From the NCBI RefSeq assembly GCF_002879645.1, contig NZ_PNRE01000093.1, positions 1-46,428 of the forward strand: 46,428 nucleotides of DNA, written 5' to 3'. The stretch comes from Halomonas heilongjiangensis. Its GTDB lineage: Bacteria; Pseudomonadota; Gammaproteobacteria; Pseudomonadales; Halomonadaceae. The notes under the pieces are model-generated. The model had not been told where the DNA came from and ran no database searches. It was given only the letters and a program-made list of their open reading frames with translations. The translations under genes were made by a program, and so were the position numbers. Positions 8,026-15,265 of this stretch are shown here, piece by piece (position 1 is the first letter of the stretch; every line of letters begins with the position of its first letter).

Positions 8026-8529
8026 ATGAATGCGATTGCCAAGGCGATCGATACCCTCAACGAGGTGCTCGGGCGGGTCATCGCGCCGCTGATCGCCGTC
8101 GTCACCCTGGTGGTGCTCTATGACATTGCACTGCGCCTGTTCACCGGGCGACCCAGCGACTGGGCCTTCGACATCACCAAGATGCTGTTCGGTGCCCACT
8201 TCATGCTGATGGCCGCCTACGGCTTGCGCCACCATGCCCATGTCGAGGTCGATGTGCTCAAGCGCCTGCTGTCGCGTCGCAAGCAGGCCGTCATCGACAT
8301 CCTCGCCTATCTGATCTTCTTCGTGCCCTTCATCTGGATGCTGCTCACCTACGGCTGGAGCTTCTTCATGCGCTCCTTCAGCCGCGGCGAGACCACCTAC
8401 GGCATGGTGTCGATTCCCGTCTACCCGGTGAAGGGCGTGATCGTGGTGGCCGCCGTGCTGATCCTGCTGCAGGCCATCGCCATCGTCATCCGCGCCATCA
8501 AGGAATTGCGCCAGGAGGCCTCGGCATGA
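8026..8529 (+). CDS. dctQ: TRAP transporter small permease (DctQ)
   Basis: This 167-residue inner-membrane protein has four predicted membrane segments (about 15-40, 55-75, 90-112 and 130-152). It has the DctQ-type sequence RPSDWAFDITKMLFGAHFMLMAAYGLRHHAHVEVD (quoted in parts: RPSDWAFDITKM, AAYGLRHHAHVEVD), matching the small subunit. The family holds the large subunit and docks the binding protein. It overlaps dctM by ATGA, so the two are translationally coupled. Slightly longer than many DctQ proteins, it remains within the family range. Confidence 0.92.
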   Translation: MNAIAKAIDTLNEVLGRVIAPLIAVVTLVVLYDIALRLFTGRPSDWAFDITKMLFGAHFMLMAAYGLRHHAHVEVDVLKRLLSRRKQAVIDILAYLIFFVPFIWMLLTYGWSFFMRSFSRGETTYGMVSIPVYPVKGVIVVAAVLILLQAIAIVIRAIKELRQEASA

Positions 8530-9854
8530 GTGCGGAACTGCTTACCCTGTTCATGTTCGGCGGCCTGCTGGTCGGCCTGTTCATGGGCCATCCGCTGGCC
8601 TTCGTGCTGGGCGGCGTGGCGGTCATCGGCGCCTGGCTCGGCCCCGGGCCCCGCGTGCTCGGCACCATCATCAACAACATCTATGGCAACGCCATGGACA
8701 ACTACGTGCTGGTGGCCATTCCGCTGTTCGTGCTGATGGCGCGCTTCCTCAACGACTCGGGGGTCACCGAGCGCATGTTCGACACCATGCGCCTGCTGCT
8801 GGCCAACCTGCGCGGCGGCCTGGCGCTGACCGTGGTCATCGTCTCGGTGCTGCTGGCCGCCACCACCGGCATCGTCGGCGCCTCCATCGCGGTGATGGGC
8901 ATGATCGCCCTGGCCCCGATGCTCAAGTATGGCTACAACAAGGAACTCAGCGCCGGGGTGATCATGGCCAGCGGCTGCCTGGGCATCCTGATCCCACCCA
9001 GCATCATGCTGATCCTGATGGCCAGCTACTCGCCGGTCTCGGTGGGCGCGCTGTTCGCCGGCGCCCTGGTGCCGGGGCTGCTGCTCGGGGCGCTGTATGC
9101 CCTCTATGTGCTGGTGATTTGCTACATCAAGCCCGCCTACGGCCCGCCGGTGCCCCCGGAGGAGCGTGCCGACACCTCCACCGGCGAGCTGCTGATCATG
9201 CTGGCCAAGTACGTGGTACCGCCCATGGGGCTGATCCTGGGCGTGCTCGGGGCGCTGTTCACCGGCGTGGCCACCGCCACCGAGGCCTCGGCCATCGGCG
9301 TGGCCATCGCCTTCCTGCTGTTCATGATCTTCGGCGACCGCAAGCCCTCGACCTGCTACCGCACCCTGATCGATGCCGGCAAGACCACCACCATGGTGAT
9401 GCTGGTGCTGGTCGGCGCCACCGCCTTCACCGGGGTGTTCTCGCGCGGCGGCGGCATGACCGTGATCCACGAGCTGGTGATGGCCATGCCCGGCGGCACC
9501 ACCGGCGCACTGATCCTGATGCTGTTCCTGGTCTTCCTGCTGGGGATGTTCCTCGACTGGACCGGTATCGTGCTGCTGAGCTTCCCGATCATGCTGCCGA
9601 TCGTCGCCGACATGGGCGTCGATGTGCTGTGGTTCGTGGTGATGGTGGCCGTGGTATTGCAGACGTCCTTCCTCACGCCGCCGTTTGGCTATGCGTTGTT
9701 CTACCTCAAGGGGGTGGCACCCAAGGGCGTCGAGATCGTCGACCTCTACAAGGCGGTGATCCCGTTCTGCGCACTGATCGCGCTGGCCTGCGTGCTGATG
9801 GCCTTCTTCCCGCCCCTGGTCACCGGCCTGCCGTCGCTGCTGCTCGGCTACTGA
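8526..9854 (+). CDS. dctM: TRAP transporter large permease (DctM)
   Basis: This 442-residue protein is the Na+-coupled transport subunit of the TRAP system, with about 12 hydrophobic segments. Family signatures include PLFVLMARFLNDSGVTERMF, ATTGIVGASIAVMG, ASGCLGILIPPSIMLI, ATEASAIGVA and FLTPPFGYALFYL. It belongs to the ion transporter superfamily and works by an elevator mechanism driven by the sodium gradient, which suits a halophile. Its start overlaps the dctQ stop. The operon ends in a 14-bp hairpin 22 bases downstream. Confidence 0.95.
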   Translation: MSAELLTLFMFGGLLVGLFMGHPLAFVLGGVAVIGAWLGPGPRVLGTIINNIYGNAMDNYVLVAIPLFVLMARFLNDSGVTERMFDTMRLLLANLRGGLALTVVIVSVLLAATTGIVGASIAVMGMIALAPMLKYGYNKELSAGVIMASGCLGILIPPSIMLILMASYSPVSVGALFAGALVPGLLLGALYALYVLVICYIKPAYGPPVPPEERADTSTGELLIMLAKYVVPPMGLILGVLGALFTGVATATEASAIGVAIAFLLFMIFGDRKPSTCYRTLIDAGKTTTMVMLVLVGATAFTGVFSRGGGMTVIHELVMAMPGGTTGALILMLFLVFLLGMFLDWTGIVLLSFPIMLPIVADMGVDVLWFVVMVAVVLQTSFLTPPFGYALFYLKGVAPKGVEIVDLYKAVIPFCALIALACVLMAFFPPLVTGLPSLLLGY

Positions 9855-9876
9855 CCGACAGGCCTGGCTGCCGACA

Positions 9877-9910
9877 CGCTGCCCGCCGTCACCCGACGGC
9901 GGGCAGCGTT
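9877..9910 (+). terminator. Terminator of the TRAP operon
   Basis: A perfect 14-bp stem (9877-9890 with 9895-9908) with the loop ACCC is followed by TT. It lies 22 bases after the dctM stop and is the clearest protein-operon terminator in the first third of the window. Confidence 0.75.
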
Positions 9911-9959
9911 ATCCTGTGACGACCCACCGAAGCTGCAGAAACACCCACGAACTGATAGT

Positions 9960-10000
9960 ATTTGCGGCCGTTATGGTCTCGCATTTGCGGCCCGAGACCC
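9960..10000 (+). promoter_or_regulatory. fbpB leader with direct repeats and a stem-loop
   Basis: ATTTGCGGCC occurs at 9960-9969 and again at 9983-9992, 23 bases apart and so about two helical turns. A 7-bp stem GGTCTCG/CGAGACC (9975-9981 with 9993-9999) encloses the second copy. The hairpin ends 11 bases before the AGGAG Shine-Dalgarno of the permease. The repeats could bind a regulator as DNA, or the stem could act in the mRNA. Both readings are inference. Confidence 0.35.
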
Positions 10001-10022
10001 TGCCACCGCAAGGAGTCCTCGC

Positions 10023-11732
10023 TTGTCTAGATCCGCCAGCAGCGGGCTGTCCGCCATTGCGCACCGACTCTCGAACCGTTTCAACCCCTGGACCATCCTG
10101 ACGCTTGCCATTGCCGCCGTGGTGGCCCTGCCGGTGGTGGTCATCCTCGCCCATGTCGTCATGCCCACGGGGGGGGTCTGGCAGCACCTCTCCAGCACCG
10201 TGCTGGGGCGTTATCTTGCCAATACCCTGTTCTTGACCGTTGCGGTGGGTGCCGGCACCCTGGTGATCGGCACCGGCACCGCCTGGCTGGTGGTCATGTG
10301 TCGCTTTCCGGGACGACGGATCTTCGAATGGGCCCTGCTGCTGCCGCTGGCCGTACCCACCTATGTGATCGCCTACGCGTATACCGATTTTCTGCAGTTT
10401 GCCGGACCGCTGCAGACCTGGCTGCGTGACCTCTTCGGCTGGAGCCATGGCGACTACTATTTCCCCAACATTCGCTCCCTGGGCGGCGCCGCGATGCTGA
10501 TCACCCTGGTGCTCTACCCCTATGTCTACTTGTTGACACGGGCGGCCTTCATCGAGCAGTCGGTCTGTGTGCTGGACGTGGGACGCACCCTGGGACGGGG
10601 CCCCTGGAGGCTGTTCGGCGGCGTGGCCGTACCGCTGGCGCGCCCCGCCATCATCGGCGGTGTCTCGCTGGCCCTGATGGAAACCCTCAACGAGTTCGGG
10701 GCCGTGCAGTTCTTCGGCGTCGACACCTTCACCACCGGCATCTATCGCACCTGGTTCGGCATGGGCGAGCAGGTCGCCGCCGCCCAGCTCGCCGCCTGCC
10801 TGCTGATCTTCGTCATCGCCCTGGTGTTGCTGGAACGCTGGTCCCGCGGCAAGCGCAAGTATTTCCATACCACGAACCGCTATCAGCAGTTGCCCGAGTA
10901 CCGCCTGCATGGCTGGCGCGCCCTGGGTGCCTTCGCCGCCTGTGCGACGCCAATGCTGATCGGCTTTCTGATACCCTGCGGCCTGCTGTTGCAGCTCGCC
11001 ATCCAGAAGGGGGACTCGCTGTTCGGTACGCGCTTTTTCGACTTCGCCTGGAACAGCCTGTTCCTGGCCACGGTCGCGGCACTCATCGCCGTCGGCATGG
11101 CGGTCATCCTCAGCTACGGCATGCGCATCCACAACAGCCCGCTCACGCGGACGGCCACGCGTATCGCCGCCCTGGGCTATGCCATCCCCGGCTCGGTCAT
11201 CGCGGTGGGCATCCTGATCCCCTTCGCCTGGCTGGACAGCACCCTCAACAACTGGCTGCACGAGCACCACGGCGTGATCATCGGGCTGATCTTCAGCGGC
11301 TCGGCCTTCATTCTCGTCTATGCCTACGTGGTGCGGTTCCTGGCCGTCTCCTTCAACGCGGTGGAGGCCAGTCTCGACAAGGTGACGCCCAGCATGGATG
11401 CGGCGGCTCGCACCCTCGGCGAGACCGCCACCGGCACATTGCGGCGGATTCACACCCCCATCATGCGCGGCAGCCTGCTGGCGGCCGGTATCCTGGTGTT
11501 CGTCGATGTCATGAAGGAACTGCCCGCCACCATCATCCTGCGACCCTTCAACTTCGATACGCTGGCCGTGCGGGCGCACAGCCTGGCGTCGGACGAGCGG
11601 CTCGCCGAGGCGTCCACCGCCTCACTGGCCATCGTGGCTGTGGGCATAATCCCGGTGATCCTGCTGAGCATCGCCCTGCGCCGCTCCCGCCCCGGCCACG
11701 GTGGCTCTGGAGGGAAAGACAAACACCTGTGA
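10023..11732 (+). CDS. fbpB: Ferric-iron-type ABC transporter permease (FbpB-like, fused double domain)
   Basis: This 569-residue permease contains two BPD_transp_1 domains in one chain (about residues 60-270 and 340-555), about 12 membrane segments in all, as in FbpB/SfuB. Each half has the cytoplasmic EAA-type loop that contacts the ATPase: DVGRTLGRGPWRLFGGVAVP and DAAARTLGETATGTLRRIHTP. The start is TTG, supported by AGGAG seven bases upstream; the next in-frame Met is far inside the first membrane segment. With the ATPase and binding protein encoded next to it, it should import Fe(III) or a similar oxyanion or metal complex. Its last 111 bases overlap the convergent ATPase gene. Confidence 0.9.
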   Translation: MSRSASSGLSAIAHRLSNRFNPWTILTLAIAAVVALPVVVILAHVVMPTGGVWQHLSSTVLGRYLANTLFLTVAVGAGTLVIGTGTAWLVVMCRFPGRRIFEWALLLPLAVPTYVIAYAYTDFLQFAGPLQTWLRDLFGWSHGDYYFPNIRSLGGAAMLITLVLYPYVYLLTRAAFIEQSVCVLDVGRTLGRGPWRLFGGVAVPLARPAIIGGVSLALMETLNEFGAVQFFGVDTFTTGIYRTWFGMGEQVAAAQLAACLLIFVIALVLLERWSRGKRKYFHTTNRYQQLPEYRLHGWRALGAFAACATPMLIGFLIPCGLLLQLAIQKGDSLFGTRFFDFAWNSLFLATVAALIAVGMAVILSYGMRIHNSPLTRTATRIAALGYAIPGSVIAVGILIPFAWLDSTLNNWLHEHHGVIIGLIFSGSAFILVYAYVVRFLAVSFNAVEASLDKVTPSMDAAARTLGETATGTLRRIHTPIMRGSLLAAGILVFVDVMKELPATIILRPFNFDTLAVRAHSLASDERLAEASTASLAIVAVGIIPVILLSIALRRSRPGHGGSGGKDKHL

Positions 11733-12815
11733 CGGGTCGAGGTGGATATCCACCGGCTGCCCCTCGGCGGGCAGGAAGACGCCGGGCACCCGGGCATGCA
11801 GGTGGGCTTCGCGGCCATCCGCACCATGGGCACAGATATGCAGCAGGCTGCTGCGCCCCAGCAGCTTGGCCATGATCACATGACTGTAGCGATGTCCCTC
11901 GGGCGGCTCATCGCGTTCGGTGATCCGCAAGGCTTCCGGACGCACCATCACCTGGGCTCGAGTGCCCTCCGCCAGCCAACCGGCGCCCACCGGCCCCACC
12001 GGCGTCTGCACGCAGCCATCGCGCACCTCGCCATTCAGCTCGTTCACTTCACCGAAGAAGGTGACGACGAACGGGTCGCAGGGATGGCAGTAGAGCTCGC
12101 GCGGCGTCCCCATCTGGACGATGCGTCCTTCGCGCATCAAGGCGATGCGGTCGGCCATGAACATGGCCTCCTCCGGGTCATGGGTCACCAGCAGCGTGCC
12201 GGCACCCACCTTCTTGAGAACATGCAGCGTGTCGTCGCGAATGCGGTCTCGCAGCCGGGCGTCCAGGCTGGAGAACGGCTCGTCGAGCAGCATCAGTTGT
12301 GGTGCCGGCGCCAGTGCCCGGGCGAGGGCCACGCGCTGCTGCTGCCCCCCCGAGAGCATGTGCGGGTAGGCTTCGGCATAGGCGGCCATGCCCAGTTGCT
12401 CGAGCAGCCCCAGCGCGCGCTTGCGACGCTGCGGCACTGGCTCGCCCTTCAGGCCGAAGGTCACGTTCTCGAGCACGGAGAGGTGCGGGAACAGCGCCGA
12501 ATCCTGGAACGCCAGGCCCACGTTGCGCTTCTCCGGTGGCAGGTGCCGGCCATGGGGTACCGCCGTGGCACCTCCGGTGAGACTCACGCTCCCGCGTTGC
12601 AGCACCTCCAGCCCGGCGGCAATCCGCAGCAGGGTCGTCTTGCCGCAGCCCGAGGGGCCCAGCAGGCAGACGACCTCGCCGGGGGCGACCTCCAGGTCGA
12701 CCCCCTGCACGGCGGCAAGGCGGCCGAAGGCATGGTACACGCCCGCCATCGACAACACGGGGGCCTGACGGTTCGAGGCTGGTCCGGCTTCCACTTGGTT
12801 CGGTTTGCTGGTCAT
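11622..12815 (-). CDS. fbpC: Ferric-iron-type ABC transporter ATP-binding protein (FbpC-like)
   Basis: This 397-residue ATPase has a complete nucleotide-binding domain: Walker A GPSGCGKTT, Q-loop LAFQDSALFP, signature LSGGQQQRVALARA, Walker B LMLLDEPFSSLD and H-loop LLVTHDPEEAMFMADR. A C-terminal TOBE-like regulatory domain follows (about 265-365). It energises the permease encoded opposite. The body of the protein ends near VFVFPSR; the remaining roughly 30 residues are encoded antisense to the permease gene and are low-complexity (Ala/Gly, then Asp/His/Gln), so they look like a read-through extension rather than a folded part. It is divergent from the binding-protein gene across a 259-base regulatory gap. 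Confidence 0.92.
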   Translation of the reverse strand: MTSKPNQVEAGPASNRQAPVLSMAGVYHAFGRLAAVQGVDLEVAPGEVVCLLGPSGCGKTTLLRIAAGLEVLQRGSVSLTGGATAVPHGRHLPPEKRNVGLAFQDSALFPHLSVLENVTFGLKGEPVPQRRKRALGLLEQLGMAAYAEAYPHMLSGGQQQRVALARALAPAPQLMLLDEPFSSLDARLRDRIRDDTLHVLKKVGAGTLLVTHDPEEAMFMADRIALMREGRIVQMGTPRELYCHPCDPFVVTFFGEVNELNGEVRDGCVQTPVGPVGAGWLAEGTRAQVMVRPEALRITERDEPPEGHRYSHVIMAKLLGRSSLLHICAHGADGREAHLHARVPGVFLPAEGQPVDIHLDPSQVFVFPSRATVAGAGAAQGDAQQDHRDYAHSHDGQ

Positions 12816-13020
12816 GGCATCAGGGCAGCTTGGTCGGAATGGTAAGAACGGCCCTTATCGTACCGGAAATGTCCAGCAAATACGTTTGAAATGTACTCGC
12901 ATTCGCGATCTTTTCCACCACTTCCTGCTTTCCATCAGGGCATCAGCCACTTATCTACCCAGGCCGGCCTCACCAGGGCTTGACGGCAGGCCCGCGAAGA
13001 CGTTCAATGACGATCGCGCT

Positions 13021-13039
13021 AATGCAACGTATTATCATT
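13021..13039. promoter_or_regulatory. Fur-box-like sequence upstream of the iron-binding protein gene
   Basis: Read on the minus strand the site is AATGATAATACGTTGCATT. One arm is a full TGATAAT heptamer of the Fur 7-1-7 motif; the other arm matches at three of seven positions. It lies 36 bases before the start codon of the binding protein and in the gap shared with the divergent ATPase gene. The location and the iron-type transporter support Fur control, but the weak second arm leaves doubt. Confidence 0.45.
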
Positions 13040-13074
13040 CAATGGCAATGCCTTCATCCCACGAGGTGCACACA

Positions 13075-14103
13075 ATGATCAACCGCTACCGTCTTGCCGT
13101 TCCGTTCGCCGCCGCATTGGCCGGCTCGGCTTTCGCCAGCGGCGCCACGGCCGATGAGATCAACCTCTACTCGGCGCGCCACTACGATTCGGACGAGCGG
13201 TTGTACGATGCCTTCACCGAGCAGACCGGCATCGAGGTCAACGTCCTGGAAGGCGACTCCGATCAACTGATCGAGCGCATCCAGCGCGAGGGCGTGGCGA
13301 GCCCCGCCGACGTCATGATGACCGTCGATGCCGGCCGCCTGTGGCGCGCGGAGCAGGAGGGCATCTTCCAGAGCATCGAGTCCGACGTGCTGGCCGAGCG
13401 CCTGCCCGACGCGATGCGTCACCCCGAAGGCAAGTGGTTCGGCTTCAGCCAGCGGGCCCGCGTGATCTTCTACAACCGCGACAACTTCGACCCGAGCGAG
13501 ATCAGCAGTTACGAAGACCTGGCCGACCCGCGCTTCGAGGGCAAGGTCTGCATCCGCTCGTCCAACAACATCTACAACCAGTCGCTGCTGGCCTCGATGA
13601 TCGAGCACCACGGCGAGGAAGGCGCCGAGGAGTGGGCCCAGGGCGTGGTCAACAACTTCGCTCGCCAGCCCGAAGGCGGCGATACCGACCAGATCAAGGG
13701 CGTCGCCAGCGGCGAGTGCGACCTGGCCGTGGCCAACCACTACTACTATGTCCGCCTGCTCGACTCCGAGGACGCGGCGGAGCGCGAAGCGGCCGAGAAG
13801 GTCGGTATCCTCTTCCCCAATCAGGATGGACGCGGCACCCACGTCAACATCGGCGGCGCCGGCGTCGTCGCCAGCTCCCAGAACCGCGACAATGCCATCC
13901 GCTTCCTGGAGTTCCTCGCCTCCGATGACGCCCAGGCCATCTTCGCCTCCGGCAACAACGAGTTCCCGGTGGTGGATGGCATCGAGAAGGCGCCGAGCCT
14001 GGAGTCCTGGGGCGATTTCGAGAAGGATGACATCAACATCAGCATCCTCGGCGAGAACAACCCCGAAGCGGTGCGCATCTTCGACCGCGTCGGCTGGCGC
14101 TGA
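13075..14103 (+). CDS. fbpA: Ferric-iron-type ABC transporter substrate-binding protein (FbpA-like)
   Basis: This 342-residue periplasmic protein has a signal peptide (about 1-26) and the FbpA/FutA fold pattern. It begins with INLYSARHY and contains YNRDNFDPSEISSYEDLADP and the Tyr run NHYYYVRLL (Tyr223-225), which supplies the Fe(III)-binding tyrosines in this family. The length is typical. The start has GAGGTG eight bases upstream; an upstream in-frame extension has no signal peptide logic and was rejected. It works with the permease at 10023-11732 and the ATPase at 11622-12815, from separate transcripts. Other ligands of this cluster (for example putrescine or thiamine) are less likely given the Tyr triplet. 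Confidence 0.9.
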   Translation: MINRYRLAVPFAAALAGSAFASGATADEINLYSARHYDSDERLYDAFTEQTGIEVNVLEGDSDQLIERIQREGVASPADVMMTVDAGRLWRAEQEGIFQSIESDVLAERLPDAMRHPEGKWFGFSQRARVIFYNRDNFDPSEISSYEDLADPRFEGKVCIRSSNNIYNQSLLASMIEHHGEEGAEEWAQGVVNNFARQPEGGDTDQIKGVASGECDLAVANHYYYVRLLDSEDAAEREAAEKVGILFPNQDGRGTHVNIGGAGVVASSQNRDNAIRFLEFLASDDAQAIFASGNNEFPVVDGIEKAPSLESWGDFEKDDINISILGENNPEAVRIFDRVGWR

Positions 14104-14140
14104 GCCCCGTCCCGCAGAACCCGAAAGCCCGCGGCGCCAG

Positions 14141-14164
14141 TGAACTGACCCCCAATAGTTGGAC
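14141..14164. mobile_element. Possible solo IS3-family terminal repeat relic
   Basis: The sequence TGAACTGACCCCCAATAGTT followed by GGAC resembles the TGAxxTGxCCCCxAA...TTGGAC termini of IS3-family elements. No transposase or second end is present nearby, and only about 20 bases separate it from the lysR stop. It lies between two convergent genes. The resemblance is from memory of family termini, so it is tentative. Confidence 0.35.
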
Positions 14165-14182
14165 GGTTCATTCAGCCGGCGC

Positions 14183-15088
14183 TCAAGGCTCGATGGCCAG
14201 CATCGCCTCGCGCAGCTGCTCTGCGAGCACGGCGATGGCCATCGGCAGGGCGCGATCGCTATGCCCGCAGAGGGTCAACCTGGCCTTGGCGATATTCCGA
14301 TCCAGCAAGGGCTTGAACAGCAACTCGCCATGAATCAGCTCCCTGGCGATGTCGAGCCGGTTGAGGAAGGCAACCCCGAGCCCGGCTCGAGCCAGCGACT
14401 TGAGGGTCAGGATGCGATTGCATGAGGCGAGCGGCTCGAGCGCGATATCCGCGCGTGCCAGCACCTGCTGCAGCGTCGAGCCATGATACATCTCGCTGTC
14501 CGGCAGTATCGCCGGGTAGGGCAGGCAGTCCCTGAGCCGCAGCGCCGCATGCCCGGCCAGCGGATGGCTCGGCGCCACCACCGCCCCGAATTCCAACTCC
14601 ACCTGCTCGATGAAACGCACCCGCGGTGTCACCGCCGGATTGATGCAGAGGCCGATATCGGCGTCCCCCGTGACCACCTGCTCGAGAATCGCATCGGTCA
14701 GGCCGGTCATCACCACGAAGCGCACCCGGGGGAAACGCTCGCGAAACCCGCCGAGCACCCTCGGCAGCAACTGGTCGGTCAATGACTCGACGGTGGCAAT
14801 CCGTACTTCGGCACAGCCGGTGCCGCGGATCTCGCCGAGGTACTCCTGCAGCCGGCGCTCGTCCCGCTGCCACTGACGCACCTGGTGGAGGATCAGCTCC
14901 CCCGCCGGCGACAGCCTGAGCCCTCGCGGCAGCCGCTCGAAGAGCGGCACGCCCAGCTCATCCTCGAGCTTGAGAATCTGGCGATTGATGGCCGAGGCGG
15001 CGACATGCAACCGCTCGGCAGCCTTGCGCAGCGATCCTTGTCGTGCCACCTCCTCGAAGTAGCGCAGCCCCGGCAACAGCAGATGCAT
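14183..15088 (-). CDS. LysR-family transcriptional regulator
   Basis: This 301-residue regulator has an N-terminal winged helix-turn-helix (about 1-60; FEEVARQGSLRKAAERLHVAASAINRQI, given here as the segments GSLRKAAERLHVAASAINRQ and LEDELGVPLFERL). A LysR substrate-binding domain follows (about 88-295), with DADIGLCIN and LARAGLGVAFL motifs. It is divergent from the NCS2 permease operon, the classic arrangement for a LysR activator of its neighbour. Two T-N11-A inverted repeats lie in the shared 177-base gap. The inducer is unknown; a nucleobase-like compound taken up or cleaved by the operon is a reasonable guess. Confidence 0.92.
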   Translation of the reverse strand: MHLLLPGLRYFEEVARQGSLRKAAERLHVAASAINRQILKLEDELGVPLFERLPRGLRLSPAGELILHQVRQWQRDERRLQEYLGEIRGTGCAEVRIATVESLTDQLLPRVLGGFRERFPRVRFVVMTGLTDAILEQVVTGDADIGLCINPAVTPRVRFIEQVELEFGAVVAPSHPLAGHAALRLRDCLPYPAILPDSEMYHGSTLQQVLARADIALEPLASCNRILTLKSLARAGLGVAFLNRLDIARELIHGELLFKPLLDRNIAKARLTLCGHSDRALPMAIAVLAEQLREAMLAIEP

Positions 15089-15114
15089 GGCGGCTCTCCT
15101 GGCTCACTCAAACT

Positions 15115-15197
15115 GTTGCCATTAGGGCAACGATCAATACTAAACTTTATTATGGACTAGAACAGAGGGGCCTCGCTAGGGTTGCCATATCGGCAGA
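15115..15197. promoter_or_regulatory. Two LysR-type T-N11-A operator sites
   Basis: Site 1 (15115-15131) is GTTGCC-ATTAG-GGCAAC, a perfect 6-bp inverted repeat. Site 2 (15181-15197) is GTTGCC-ATATC-GGCAGA, the same left arm, the same 5-base spacer and a degenerate right arm. Both contain T-N11-A. They start 66 bases apart, about six helical turns, which fits a recognition site near lysR and an activation site near the permease. Regulation by the adjacent LysR protein is inferred. Confidence 0.6.
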
Positions 15198-15265
15198 CGA
15201 CATCCGCCTGCCGAGGTACCGGCCCCTAGACAGAGCCGGTGAGCACAATAACAAGAGGATTCGAG

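Noticed and set aside
8421..9470. A 349-codon minus-strand frame opposite dctM, very rich in His, Gln and Asp
   Set aside because: Looks like a metal-binding protein by composition but is just the complement of Leu/Val/Met-rich membrane codons.
9909..11579. A 556-codon minus-strand open frame opposite the iron permease
   Set aside because: Antisense shadow of a membrane protein gene, rich in His, Asp and Gln; no motif, no ribosome site.
12805..13074. A 90-codon N-terminal extension of the iron-binding protein
   Set aside because: It would bury the signal peptide and run across the promoter and Fur-like site; the internal ATG has a good ribosome site.
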